Assembly (NCBI GenBank): GCA_947176875.1
Contig: CAMWSI010000075.1
Span: 1 to 5,377 of the forward strand
Source: an uncultured Bacteroidales bacterium
GTDB lineage: Bacteria; Bacteroidota; Bacteroidia; Bacteroidales; P3
Length of the DNA stretch: 5,377 nucleotides
Reading direction: 5' to 3'
The notes beneath the pieces are model-generated. The model had not been told where the DNA came from. It ran no database searches and worked only from the letters and a program-made list of their open reading frames with translations. This document shows, piece by piece, positions 1 to 4,822 of this stretch (position 1 is its first letter; each line of letters opens with the position of its first letter). Made by a program: the position numbers and the translations under genes.

Positions 1-852
1 GCCATTATATTTACAAGCCGCAATGCCGTCGCTGATTTTTTCCGGATGGCCAAGGAAATGCGTGTGGTCATCCCCATTACGATGAAATATTTTTGCAGCT
101 CGGAAACGACGGCTTTCTATCTTCAGAACTATATCCAATACCGCAAGCGTAAAATTTTCTACGGAAAACAGACGTTGGGCGATCTCATCCAACTCATCGG
201 CCGGCATAAGGACGAGAATTATCTGTTGCCGTGTTCGGAGGAGAGCGGTTCCGAATTGCCGAACGCGTTGGCCAAAGTGCGTGTCAAATATACCAAGGCA
301 CCGCTTTTCCGTACGGTTCCCGAGAAAATCGCTTCCGAAATCGACATCAACGATTATGACCTGCTGGCGTTTTTCAGTCCGATCGGCATCCGTTCGCTCA
401 AAACGAATTATCCTAAGTTCAAACAAGGCAACGTATTGATAGCCGCCTACGGCGATACGGTCTGCAACGCGGTGGAGGATGCCGGTTTCCATGTCAATAT
501 CGCCGCACCCACCGAGACGGCTTCGTCCATGAACCAGGCCATCGAGCAGTTCCTGACCGACTACTACAAGGCGGGCGGCGATTTGGAGAAGATGCCGGCC
601 AAATACAAATATGTGCCTAAGTCCAAGGAGGCCGATGCGCCCGAAAAAGAGGCGGCGCCGCACGGCCGGACCAAACCTTCGGACAATCTTGACGCCGTTA
701 TCGAACGCGTGGCGCGGACTTCGTCCAAAACCACGGCCGGCAGCGGCGAAAAGCGGCAGAAAGTGTCGTTGCACGGCAAGACGATAGAGGTCAAGGTGGC
801 GGCCAACCGCGCGGCGGCTTTGGCGGTCATGGAAAAGAAGAAAAAGAAGTAG
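1..852 (+). CDS. hemD: Uroporphyrinogen-III synthase, 5'-truncated by window edge, with a C-terminal extension
   Basis: The reading frame is open from base 1 (frame 1) to a TAG at 850-852, giving 283 visible residues. The true start is upstream, so the ATG at 46 is internal. The first visible residues, AIIFTSRNAV, match the region of HemD that links its two lobes; from memory of Bacteroidales HemD proteins, roughly 55-60 residues are missing. Further family features are MKYFCSSETTAFYLQ, the YRKRKIFYG segment, FFSPIGIRSLK and AAPTETASSMNQAIEQFL. HemD closes and inverts ring D of hydroxymethylbilane to give uroporphyrinogen III, the cytosolic precursor of haem and related tetrapyrroles. The HemD-like part ends near base 564. 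It is followed by about 95 extra residues rich in Lys, Glu and Ala that finish in a run of lysines, a tail I do not expect in this family. The rnpA ATG follows the stop with no gap. The assignment is firm; the function of the tail is unknown. Confidence 0.9.
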   Translation, partial: AIIFTSRNAVADFFRMAKEMRVVIPITMKYFCSSETTAFYLQNYIQYRKRKIFYGKQTLGDLIQLIGRHKDENYLLPCSEESGSELPNALAKVRVKYTKAPLFRTVPEKIASEIDINDYDLLAFFSPIGIRSLKTNYPKFKQGNVLIAAYGDTVCNAVEDAGFHVNIAAPTETASSMNQAIEQFLTDYYKAGGDLEKMPAKYKYVPKSKEADAPEKEAAPHGRTKPSDNLDAVIERVARTSSKTTAGSGEKRQKVSLHGKTIEVKVAANRAAALAVMEKKKKK

Positions 853-1311
853 ATGCCTGCGCTCGGGAAAGCGGAACGTCTTTACCGGCAGCGCACCGTT
901 TCCGCGCTTTTTGCGCGGGGCAGGCGGTTGCGGATTTCCGGCGGCGCCTATATGCTTAAAGTCTGCGCTCTGTTATGCGAACCTGAAACTTTTGACGAAA
1001 GTCCGGCTTCTGTCAAGGTCATGTTTTCAGCACCCAAATCTTCGTTCAGACATGCGGTGGACCGCAACCGGATGAAACGGCTCATGCGCGAGAGTTTCAG
1101 GGCGCGCAAGGCGGTTTGGACGGCTATGGCCGAAAGGTGTCCTTTGGCGGACGGGCGGGTTCCGGCTTTACTCGTCGCGTTTATTTTTACGAAAATCGGC
1201 AAGACGCCGGAAGGCTTCGTGTTGAAGCAGGACGACATGCAGGTTTATCTGGATAAGGCGGCGGACAAACTCGGACGGATTTTGACGAATGAAGGTTTGG
1301 GCAAACGTTAA
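853..1311 (+). CDS. rnpA: Ribonuclease P protein component
   Basis: This encodes a 152-residue basic protein, the protein subunit of RNase P, which helps the catalytic RNA bind and cleave the 5' leader of precursor tRNAs. The N-terminus ([23 protein letters not shown], residues 5-27) is the usual opening of the family. The diagnostic RNR motif, [13 protein letters not shown], lies at residues 71-83, and it is preceded by a beta-strand region ([16 protein letters not shown], 54-69) that normally lines the RNA-binding cleft. The protein is somewhat longer than the typical 110-130 residues, with an insert around residues 42-53 and a longer C-terminal helix. The ATG abuts the hemD stop directly, and there is no Shine-Dalgarno sequence apart from purine-rich AAGAAGAAAAAGAAG just before it, so translation is probably coupled to hemD. 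The 3' end overlaps yidD by 23 nt. The hemD-rnpA-yidD order is one I associate with Bacteroidota. Confidence 0.93.
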   Translation: MPALGKAERLYRQRTVSALFARGRRLRISGGAYMLKVCALLCEPETFDESPASVKVMFSAPKSSFRHAVDRNRMKRLMRESFRARKAVWTAMAERCPLADGRVPALLVAFIFTKIGKTPEGFVLKQDDMQVYLDKAADKLGRILTNEGLGKR

Positions 1312-1561
1312 GGCGGCCGTTTTGACGGCCTGGAAGTGGCTCTGCAAGCCCTTGGGCTGGTTGTTGCTGCTGCTTGTGCGCATATACCAATACTGTATCT
1401 CGCCCTGGTTTCCGGCCGCGTGCCGTTTTACGCCCACCTGTTCGCAGTACGCCTTGGAAGCCATTCGGAAATACGGGCCGTTCAAAGGCGGCTGGCTGAC
1501 GGTCAAGCGGCTTTCACGTTGCCACCCCTGGGGCGGTTCGGGTTACGACCCCGTGCCTTAG
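1289..1561 (+). CDS. yidD: Membrane protein insertion efficiency factor YidD
   Basis: This encodes a 90-residue protein with the complete YidD signature. A hydrophobic, amphipathic N-terminal segment (about residues 12-36) is followed by [20 protein letters not shown] at 31-50, [20 protein letters not shown] at 51-70 and the closing [14 protein letters not shown] at 77-90. The family cysteines are at 45, 51 and 78. YidD acts at the inner face of the cytoplasmic membrane and is thought to assist YidC/Sec-dependent insertion of membrane proteins. The family frequently sits beside rnpA (and yidC in other phyla), which supports the call. The start chosen lies inside rnpA, giving a 23-nt overlap in another frame. 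No convincing later ATG or GTG keeps the hydrophobic segment intact, so translation is probably coupled to rnpA. The length is normal for the family. Confidence 0.94.
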   Translation: MKVWANVKAAVLTAWKWLCKPLGWLLLLLVRIYQYCISPWFPAACRFTPTCSQYALEAIRKYGPFKGGWLTVKRLSRCHPWGGSGYDPVP

Positions 1562-1601
1562 CGGGGCGGCAACCGTATTTGGATTTGAAAACCATTTAAC
1601 G

Positions 1602-3254
1602 ATGAAACTCAAAGATATTTTTTACCCGCAGATTCTGACGAGCCTGAAGAACTACAACTGTCAGACGTTCCAAAAGGATTTGCTCTCCGGCCTCATCGTG
1701 GGCATCGTGGCCTTGCCGATGGCCATCGCGTTCGGTATCGCTTCCGGCGTGACGCCCGAGCAGGGGCTTATTACAGCCATTGTGGCCGGTTTTCTGATTT
1801 CGCTCCTGGGCGGCAGTACGGTGCAGATCGGCGGGCCCACCGGCGCGTTCATCGTCATCGTGGCCGGCGTCGTGGCCAAGTACGGCATAGCGGGGCTGAC
1901 CATCGCCACGCTTCTGGCCGGCGCGATGCTCGTCATCATGGGATTGCTCAAGCTCGGTGACGTCATCAAGTTCATTCCCTATCCCGTCGTGGTTGGCTTT
2001 ACGGGCGGTATCGCGGTCGTGATCTTCTCCACGCAGATGAACGACTTTTTCGGACTCGGCATCGAATCGGTGCCGTCGGCCTTTCATGAAAAATGGATCT
2101 GCTATTTCCAAAATATCGACAAAATCAACTGGTACGCCACGGGCATCGCGGCGGGTACCGTGCTGATACACTTTCTGTGGCGCAAGGTCAGCAAGACGAT
2201 ACCGCCCGCCCTTATCGCCATCATTCTGGCGACGGTGGCCGTACAGTTGTTCGGCCTGCCGGTGGAAACCATCGGGTCGCGCTTCGGCGAGATGAAGACG
2301 ACGCTGCCCGCGCCCTCGTGGCCGGATTTGAGTTTCGACGACATACGCGCCCTCTTGCCGGTAGCCTTTACCATCGCGATGCTGGGCGCGATAGAATCGC
2401 TGTTGTCGGCCATGGTGGCCGACGGCGCCACGGGCAAACAGCACCACTCCAATACGGAACTGGTTGCGCAAGGGGTCGCCAACCTCGTGACGCCGCTGTT
2501 CGGCGGTATCCCCGCCACGGGCGCCATCGCGCGTACGATGACCAATATCCGCAACGGCGGCCGCACGCCCGTGGCCGGACTCATTCATGCCGTTGTATTG
2601 TTGTTGATACTGCTTTTCTTCGGCAAATGGGCCAAGATGATACCGATGTCGTGTCTGGCCGGCGTATTGGTCGTTATCGCCTACAACATGAGCGAATGGC
2701 GTTCGTTCCGCGGTCTGTTCCGCAACGCGCGTCCCGAAGTGGCGGTGCTTTTGACCACGTTTTTCCTCACCGTTATCTTCGACCTCACGATTGCGATAGA
2801 AATAGGCCTCGTGCTGGCGTTGTTCCTGTTCGTGCGCCGTATTTCCAAGGCTTCGCAAGTGCAGATTTTCCACAATCAGGTGGCGCCCTCGTTGTCGGAC
2901 GTGCACGACAACCGCATGATTCCGGAAGGCGTGGATATCTTCCGCATCAACGGGCCGTTCTTTTTCGGCGTGGCCAACAAGTTCGACGAAGCCAACAAAC
3001 TCGTGCAGCGAAGTCCCAAGGTGCGTATCGTCGATATGCAGCCCGTGCCGTTCATGGACGCTTCGGGCTTGCGCAACCTTGAAAACTTCTGCCGCAAATG
3101 TCAGGCCGAGAAGATCCGCATCGTGTTCGCCGGCGCCAACCCGACCGTCAAGGCGGCTCTGATGAGCAGTCCGCTCTACGCCCAGATCGGCGAGACCAAC
3201 TTCTACGAGACCGTGGAGGCGGCCGTGGCGGCCCAGCAGGTGCAAGAGGCGTAG
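1602..3254 (+). CDS. SulP-family inorganic anion transporter with C-terminal STAS domain
   Basis: This encodes a complete 550-residue SulP (SLC26-like) protein of the cytoplasmic membrane. Residues about 25-412 are the hydrophobic transport domain. Family landmarks are DLLSGLIVGIVALPMAIAFG at 26-45, the GGPTGAF substrate-site loop at 77-83, and a conserved stretch beginning ESLLSAMVADGATG at 265-278 and running through GGIPATGAIARTMTNIRNGG at 301-320. The cytosolic STAS domain spans about 415-545, with FRINGPFFFGVANKF at 447-461 and the MDASGL loop at 485-490, the position of the anti-sigma-antagonist-like DSSG motif. SulP members move sulfate, bicarbonate, chloride or C4-dicarboxylates; the sequence does not decide which, so no gene symbol is given. 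The ATG lies 40 nt after yidD with no terminator visible between them, so read-through from the hemD cluster is plausible. A strong hairpin terminator follows the stop. Very long open frames on the opposite strand here are composition-driven shadows. Confidence 0.93.
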   Translation: MKLKDIFYPQILTSLKNYNCQTFQKDLLSGLIVGIVALPMAIAFGIASGVTPEQGLITAIVAGFLISLLGGSTVQIGGPTGAFIVIVAGVVAKYGIAGLTIATLLAGAMLVIMGLLKLGDVIKFIPYPVVVGFTGGIAVVIFSTQMNDFFGLGIESVPSAFHEKWICYFQNIDKINWYATGIAAGTVLIHFLWRKVSKTIPPALIAIILATVAVQLFGLPVETIGSRFGEMKTTLPAPSWPDLSFDDIRALLPVAFTIAMLGAIESLLSAMVADGATGKQHHSNTELVAQGVANLVTPLFGGIPATGAIARTMTNIRNGGRTPVAGLIHAVVLLLILLFFGKWAKMIPMSCLAGVLVVIAYNMSEWRSFRGLFRNARPEVAVLLTTFFLTVIFDLTIAIEIGLVLALFLFVRRISKASQVQIFHNQVAPSLSDVHDNRMIPEGVDIFRINGPFFFGVANKFDEANKLVQRSPKVRIVDMQPVPFMDASGLRNLENFCRKCQAEKIRIVFAGANPTVKAALMSSPLYAQIGETNFYETVEAAVAAQQVQEA

Positions 3255-3295
3255 GGCCGCACAACCGCAAGTCAGATTCCTTTCTTTATCCGATA

Positions 3296-3346
3296 GCCGT
3301 CCGGCCGTCCGTGTCATCATCGCGGGCGGTCGGACGGTCTGTTTTT
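3296..3346 (+). terminator. Intrinsic terminator after the SulP gene
   Basis: A long hairpin lies about 40 nt after the SulP stop. The left arm is 3296-3313 and the right arm 3321-3338, 18 base pairs in all including four G-U wobbles, closed by a 7-nt loop (TCATCAT). The GC-rich core pairs CCGTCCGGCCG with CGGTCGGACGG. A T-rich tract (TCTGTTTTT, 3338-3346) follows directly. This is the layout of a rho-independent terminator for + strand transcription and marks the end of the hemD-to-SulP transcription unit. The G-U pairs make it stronger on the + strand RNA than on the antisense strand. Confidence 0.85.
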
Positions 3347-3435
3347 GGCCTGCTGTAAACCCGGTAGGGTTCGTTGGTGTCAGCACAAACAATATTGCAG
3401 AAGTAGAATTGATGGAGGAATAAAAGGATTCCGCC
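3347..3435. other. Intergenic stretch with no recognised feature
   Basis: This lies between the SulP terminator and the first copy of the flanking direct repeat. It contains no convincing gene. A short open stretch in frame with TAA at 3421-3423 reads ...NIAEVELMEE, but it runs back through the terminator and has no plausible start, so it is not called. The sequence is more AT-rich than the SulP gene, and the GATGGAGGAATAAAAGG segment (3411-3427) looks like a Shine-Dalgarno site with no gene after it. It may be a leftover of an earlier insertion, but nothing proves that. Confidence 0.4.
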
Positions 3436-3477
3436 TACTCCACCCGCTCATTCCCGGCGCCGGGTTCGCGGAGGTCG
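3436..3477. repeat. Direct repeat, left copy flanking the toxin-antitoxin-like cassette
   Basis: This 42-bp segment recurs at 4681-4728 in the same orientation. Both begin TACTCCACCCGCTCA and share CGCCGGGTTCGCGGA in the middle and GGTCG at the end. Over the first 37 aligned bases there are three differences (T/C at 3451, GG/TC at 3456-3457). The right copy also carries an extra 6 bp, one more CGGAGG unit. In this left copy the GG change creates a perfect 12-bp palindrome, CCCGGCGCCGGG, at 3453-3464. The repeat lies just outside the promoter of the three-gene cassette. It could be an interspersed genomic repeat that served as an insertion or recombination site, or a repeat carried in by the cassette; one window cannot tell. 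Confidence 0.85.
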
Positions 3478-3503
3478 TTAAGCCGGCATTATTTCGGGAT
3501 CAT

Positions 3504-3525
3504 ATGTTTCATATATAGGAAACAT
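3504..3525. promoter_or_regulatory. Near-perfect 22-bp palindrome, probable operator of the XRE repressor
   Basis: The site is ATGTTTC, an 8-bp spacer (A-TATATA-G), then GAAACAT. The 7-bp arms are exact inverted repeats, and the inner TATATA is itself self-complementary, so only one symmetric pair (3511/3518) fails to match. It overlaps the -33 element and most of the promoter spacer upstream of the XRE gene, so bound protein would block RNA polymerase. The arm-N8-arm layout resembles the HipB operator (TATCC-N8-GGATA), and the adjacent gene product has a HipB-like helix-turn-helix. Autoregulation is inferred; the symmetry is directly visible. Confidence 0.7.
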
Positions 3526-3537
3526 TTTGTATCTTTG
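3507..3537 (+). promoter_or_regulatory. Bacteroidota-type -33/-7 promoter of the XRE-DUF3990 operon
   Basis: The -7 box TATCTTTG (3530-3537) matches TAnnTTTG exactly. TTTC at 3507-3510 sits 19 bp upstream, fitting the TTTG-like -33 element and its usual 19-21 bp spacing. The expected transcription start is about 3542-3545, leaving only about 7-10 nt before the XRE ATG at 3552, so the mRNA would be nearly leaderless. The operator-like palindrome covers the -33 element. Confidence 0.75.
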
Positions 3538-3551
3538 CGGAAAATTACGAA

Positions 3552-3980
3552 ATGACAGATAAACTCGACAATATTGGAAAACTTTTCGGCCAACGGAGGG
3601 CTGAGTTAGGTATCACTCAGGCTGAGGTTGGGGGGCGGATAGGTGTCGGTCGCGCAACTATTTCCAAGATTGAAAGTGGAAAGGGATTGACATTCGATAC
3701 CATCAATCGCGTAGCGAATGCACTTGATTCGGAGGTGACAGTTACACTTACCCCTAAAGTCCGGCATGGAAAAGAGGTTATTGAGTATGTTGTCACTGTA
3801 ATCAGTGAATTTGCGAAACGTAATCTTTTGACGGTAAAGGAGGCATCCAACTACCTTCTTCGTTTCAAAGGAATAGATTTTCTAGAACAGTGTTATGCGG
3901 CAGAGCACACATTGTCGGTCAATGACTGGGTTGAAGATGTAACGGCAGTTTGTAAGCGTAATGGAGGAGGAATAGGATGA
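3552..3980 (+). CDS. XRE/HipB-like regulator with DUF3791-like C-terminal domain, probable antitoxin
   Basis: This encodes a 142-residue protein in two parts. Residues about 8-65 are a Cro/C1-type helix-turn-helix: RRAELGITQAEVGGRIGVGR at 15-34 and ATISKIESGKGLTFDTINRV at 35-54, with ITQAEV and GRATISKIE marking the two HTH helices. It then runs into NALDSEVTVTLTP, a HipB-like ending. Residues about 75-138 (EYVVTVISEFAKRNLL, then EASNYLLRFKGIDFLEQCYAAEHTLS and WVEDV) resemble the DUF3791 family, whose members carry a similar Y-x-x-x-H-T followed by an acidic helix. This is pattern recognition from memory, not a search. Its place as first gene, the operator-like palindrome in its promoter and the 4-nt ATGA overlap with the DUF3990 gene suggest an autorepressing antitoxin whose C-terminal domain contacts the toxin. 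The start at 3552 is the only ATG that keeps the helix before the HTH and fits the promoter. Confidence 0.85.
   Translation: MTDKLDNIGKLFGQRRAELGITQAEVGGRIGVGRATISKIESGKGLTFDTINRVANALDSEVTVTLTPKVRHGKEVIEYVVTVISEFAKRNLLTVKEASNYLLRFKGIDFLEQCYAAEHTLSVNDWVEDVTAVCKRNGGGIG
3963..3970 (+). promoter_or_regulatory. Strong Shine-Dalgarno sequence before the DUF3990 gene
   Basis: GGAGGAGG lies 6 nt before the ATG at 3977, inside the last codons of the XRE gene. No comparable site precedes the other complete genes here, and Bacteroidota generally make little use of Shine-Dalgarno sequences. Together with the ATGA overlap it fixes the start of the DUF3990 gene and may set the ratio of the two products. 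It also encodes the Gly-rich end of the XRE protein, so chance remains possible. Confidence 0.5.
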
Positions 3981-4450
3981 AACTTTATCACGGATCTAAT
4001 GTGATGATTGATCATATTGACTTTGAAAAGTGTCATCCTTTCAAAGATTTCGGCTGTGGGTTCTATTTGACAGATACATTGCAACACGCCCGAAATATGG
4101 CCATCCGTCGGTTGATGCGGGCAGGGGGAGCCGAATGTATATCCGCATTTGAGTTTGATTGCGAAAAGGCAACCCAAAATCTGAAGGTTAAGGTTTTTGA
4201 TAAACCCTCTGAGGAATGGGCTGAATTTGTGATGATGAACCGAAATGAGAATATCGCTCATCCCGCTCATGATTATGATATTGTTATAGGACCTATAGCC
4301 GATGATTCGGTTGTAGTGTCTTTCCGACTTTTCCAAGATGGCTTCATATCCATATCGGAATTAGTGAAGCGATTGGAATACAAAGAGCTTAGCACGCAAT
4401 ATTTCTTTCACAACAGTGCCGCTGTAAGTTACTTGAAACGAATCGTATGA
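3977..4450 (+). CDS. DUF3990 protein with ADP-ribosyltransferase-like fold, probable toxin
   Basis: This encodes a 157-residue protein without signal peptide or membrane segment, so it is likely cytosolic. Conserved-looking blocks, in order, are LYHGS at 3-7, GCGFYLTDTLQHARNMA at 26-42, EEWAEFVMMNR at 79-89, HDYDIVIGPIADD at 98-110 and LSTQYFFHNSAAVSYL at 138-153. This pattern is that of DUF3990, which I recall as a member of the ADP-ribosyltransferase/PARP-like clan. His5 in HGS and Tyr30 in GFYLT would be the first two positions of an H-Y-[E/Q] NAD-binding site. The third position is less clear; Gln141 in TQYFFHN is the best candidate. It overlaps the XRE stop by 4 nt (ATGA), and its own stop overlaps the next gene in the same way. 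A likely role is an NAD-dependent modifying or NAD-consuming toxin held in check by the neighbouring proteins. The family call is good; activity, target and toxicity are inferred. Confidence 0.82.
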   Translation: MKLYHGSNVMIDHIDFEKCHPFKDFGCGFYLTDTLQHARNMAIRRLMRAGGAECISAFEFDCEKATQNLKVKVFDKPSEEWAEFVMMNRNENIAHPAHDYDIVIGPIADDSVVVSFRLFQDGFISISELVKRLEYKELSTQYFFHNSAAVSYLKRIV

Positions 4451-4677
4451 CAATGGAAAAGAATTTTCAGTTTCTGCTTGAGGCTATCTCCACCGATATT
4501 ATCGGATGGCTCATGCGAGACAATAAGGTTTCGCTCAGTGAGGCTATCGCCATATGGTATAATTCAGAGACATTTAAAAAAGTGTCCGAACCCCAAACCG
4601 GAATGTATATCGAGAGTCCTGCCTACAACTATGAATTTCTAAAAAGGGAACTGGTTAAAGGCCGATTTCAAGTATAG
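4447..4677 (+). CDS. Small protein of unknown function, third gene of the DUF3990 operon
   Basis: This encodes a 76-residue soluble protein whose ATG forms a 4-nt ATGA overlap with the DUF3990 stop; a second in-frame ATG at 4453 is an alternative start. It has an N-terminal helical stretch (FQFLLEAISTDIIGWLM, residues 6-22), then SLSEAIAIWYNSETFKKV and a motif-like tail, QTGMYIESPAYNYEFLKREL, ending in KGRFQV. I cannot assign a family with confidence. I associate short proteins with a similar E/Q-TGLY-x-x-SP-x-Y signature with DUF3990 neighbourhoods, but that is memory and not a search. The tight coupling implies it works with the toxin-like protein, for example as a second neutralising subunit, a chaperone or a target adaptor. 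No signal peptide, cysteines or metal-binding motif is visible. Composition is AT-rich like the other two cassette genes. Confidence 0.75.
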   Translation: MTMEKNFQFLLEAISTDIIGWLMRDNKVSLSEAIAIWYNSETFKKVSEPQTGMYIESPAYNYEFLKRELVKGRFQV

Positions 4678-4680
4678 TCT

Positions 4681-4728
4681 TACTCCACCCGCTCACTCCC
4701 TCCGCCGGGTTCGCGGAGGCGGAGGTCG
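4681..4728. repeat. Direct repeat, right copy flanking the cassette, with stem-loop potential
   Basis: This is the second copy of the element at 3436-3477, starting 3 nt after the last cassette gene. It carries two tandem CGGAGG units (4714-4725) where the left copy has one, so it is 6 bp longer. It can fold as CCTCCGCC (4699-4706) with GGCGGAGG (4718-4725), an exact 8-bp stem with an 11-nt loop, or alternatively as CCTCCGC with GCGGAGG at 4713-4719 and a 7-nt loop. The hairpin might slow read-through from the cassette, but only a weak T-rich stretch (CTTGTTTCT) follows it, so I do not call it a terminator. Confidence 0.85.
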
Positions 4729-4760
4729 CTTGTTTCTGCGCTCTCCTTTCATTATCTTTG
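4729..4760 (+). promoter_or_regulatory. Bacteroidota-type -33/-7 promoter of the acyl-CoA dehydrogenase gene
   Basis: The -7 box TATCTTTG (4753-4760) matches TAnnTTTG exactly. CTTG at 4729-4732 lies 20 bp upstream and fits the -33 element. The predicted start near 4765 leaves a leader of about 55-60 nt that is AT-rich just before the ATG at 4823 and has no Shine-Dalgarno sequence, as is usual in this phylum. The -33 element begins directly at the end of the right repeat, so the repeat forms the upstream edge of this promoter. Confidence 0.75.
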
Positions 4761-4822
4761 TACCCTAGCATCGCTATGTGTGGCGTTCGGGTTTTATTTG
4801 ATTTATTCAATAACTTAACAAT

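Larger units (their letters stand above)
3436..4728. mobile_element. Putative acquired three-gene toxin-antitoxin-like cassette bounded by direct repeats
   Basis: This is the whole unit from left repeat to right repeat. It holds one promoter, an operator-like palindrome and three overlapping genes (XRE/DUF3791-like, DUF3990, small unknown protein). Hand counts on sample lines give 22 of 60 G+C at 3781-3840 and 25 of 60 at 4201-4260, against 39 of 60 at 2401-2460 in the SulP gene and 41 of 60 at 5161-5220 in the acyl-CoA dehydrogenase gene. The compositional break and the bracketing repeats suggest acquisition. There is no transposase, integrase or tRNA in the window, so autonomous mobility is not shown. 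Confidence 0.5.

Noticed and set aside
2093..3082. 329-residue + strand open frame inside the SulP gene
   Set aside because: It is a frame-shifted shadow of the transporter, Arg/His/Gly-rich, with no recognisable motif.
1596..3392. 598-residue open frame on the - strand opposite the SulP gene
   Set aside because: It mirrors almost the whole SulP gene. Its translation is rich in His, Arg, Gly and Asp with no domain logic, as expected for the antisense of a GC-rich gene. The + strand protein has clear family motifs.
3361..3423. Short coding-like tail reading ...NIAEVELMEE before TAA at 3421
   Set aside because: Its frame runs back through the SulP terminator hairpin and offers no start with a promoter, so it cannot be supported as a gene or a pseudogene.
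3477..3483. GTTAAGC at the edge of the left repeat, resembling the integron GTTRRRY core site
   Set aside because: The right copy lacks the equivalent bases and neither copy shows the paired core sites of an attC site. A 7-base degenerate match is easily chance.
3893..4336. 147-residue - strand open frame opposite the DUF3990 gene
   Set aside because: It has no start signal, promoter or recognisable domain, and the + strand frame has a strong family pattern and coupling at both ends.
4699..4738. Possible intrinsic terminator formed by the right repeat hairpin
   Set aside because: The 8-bp stem is real, but no proper T tract follows; the sequence runs straight into the -33 element of the next promoter.
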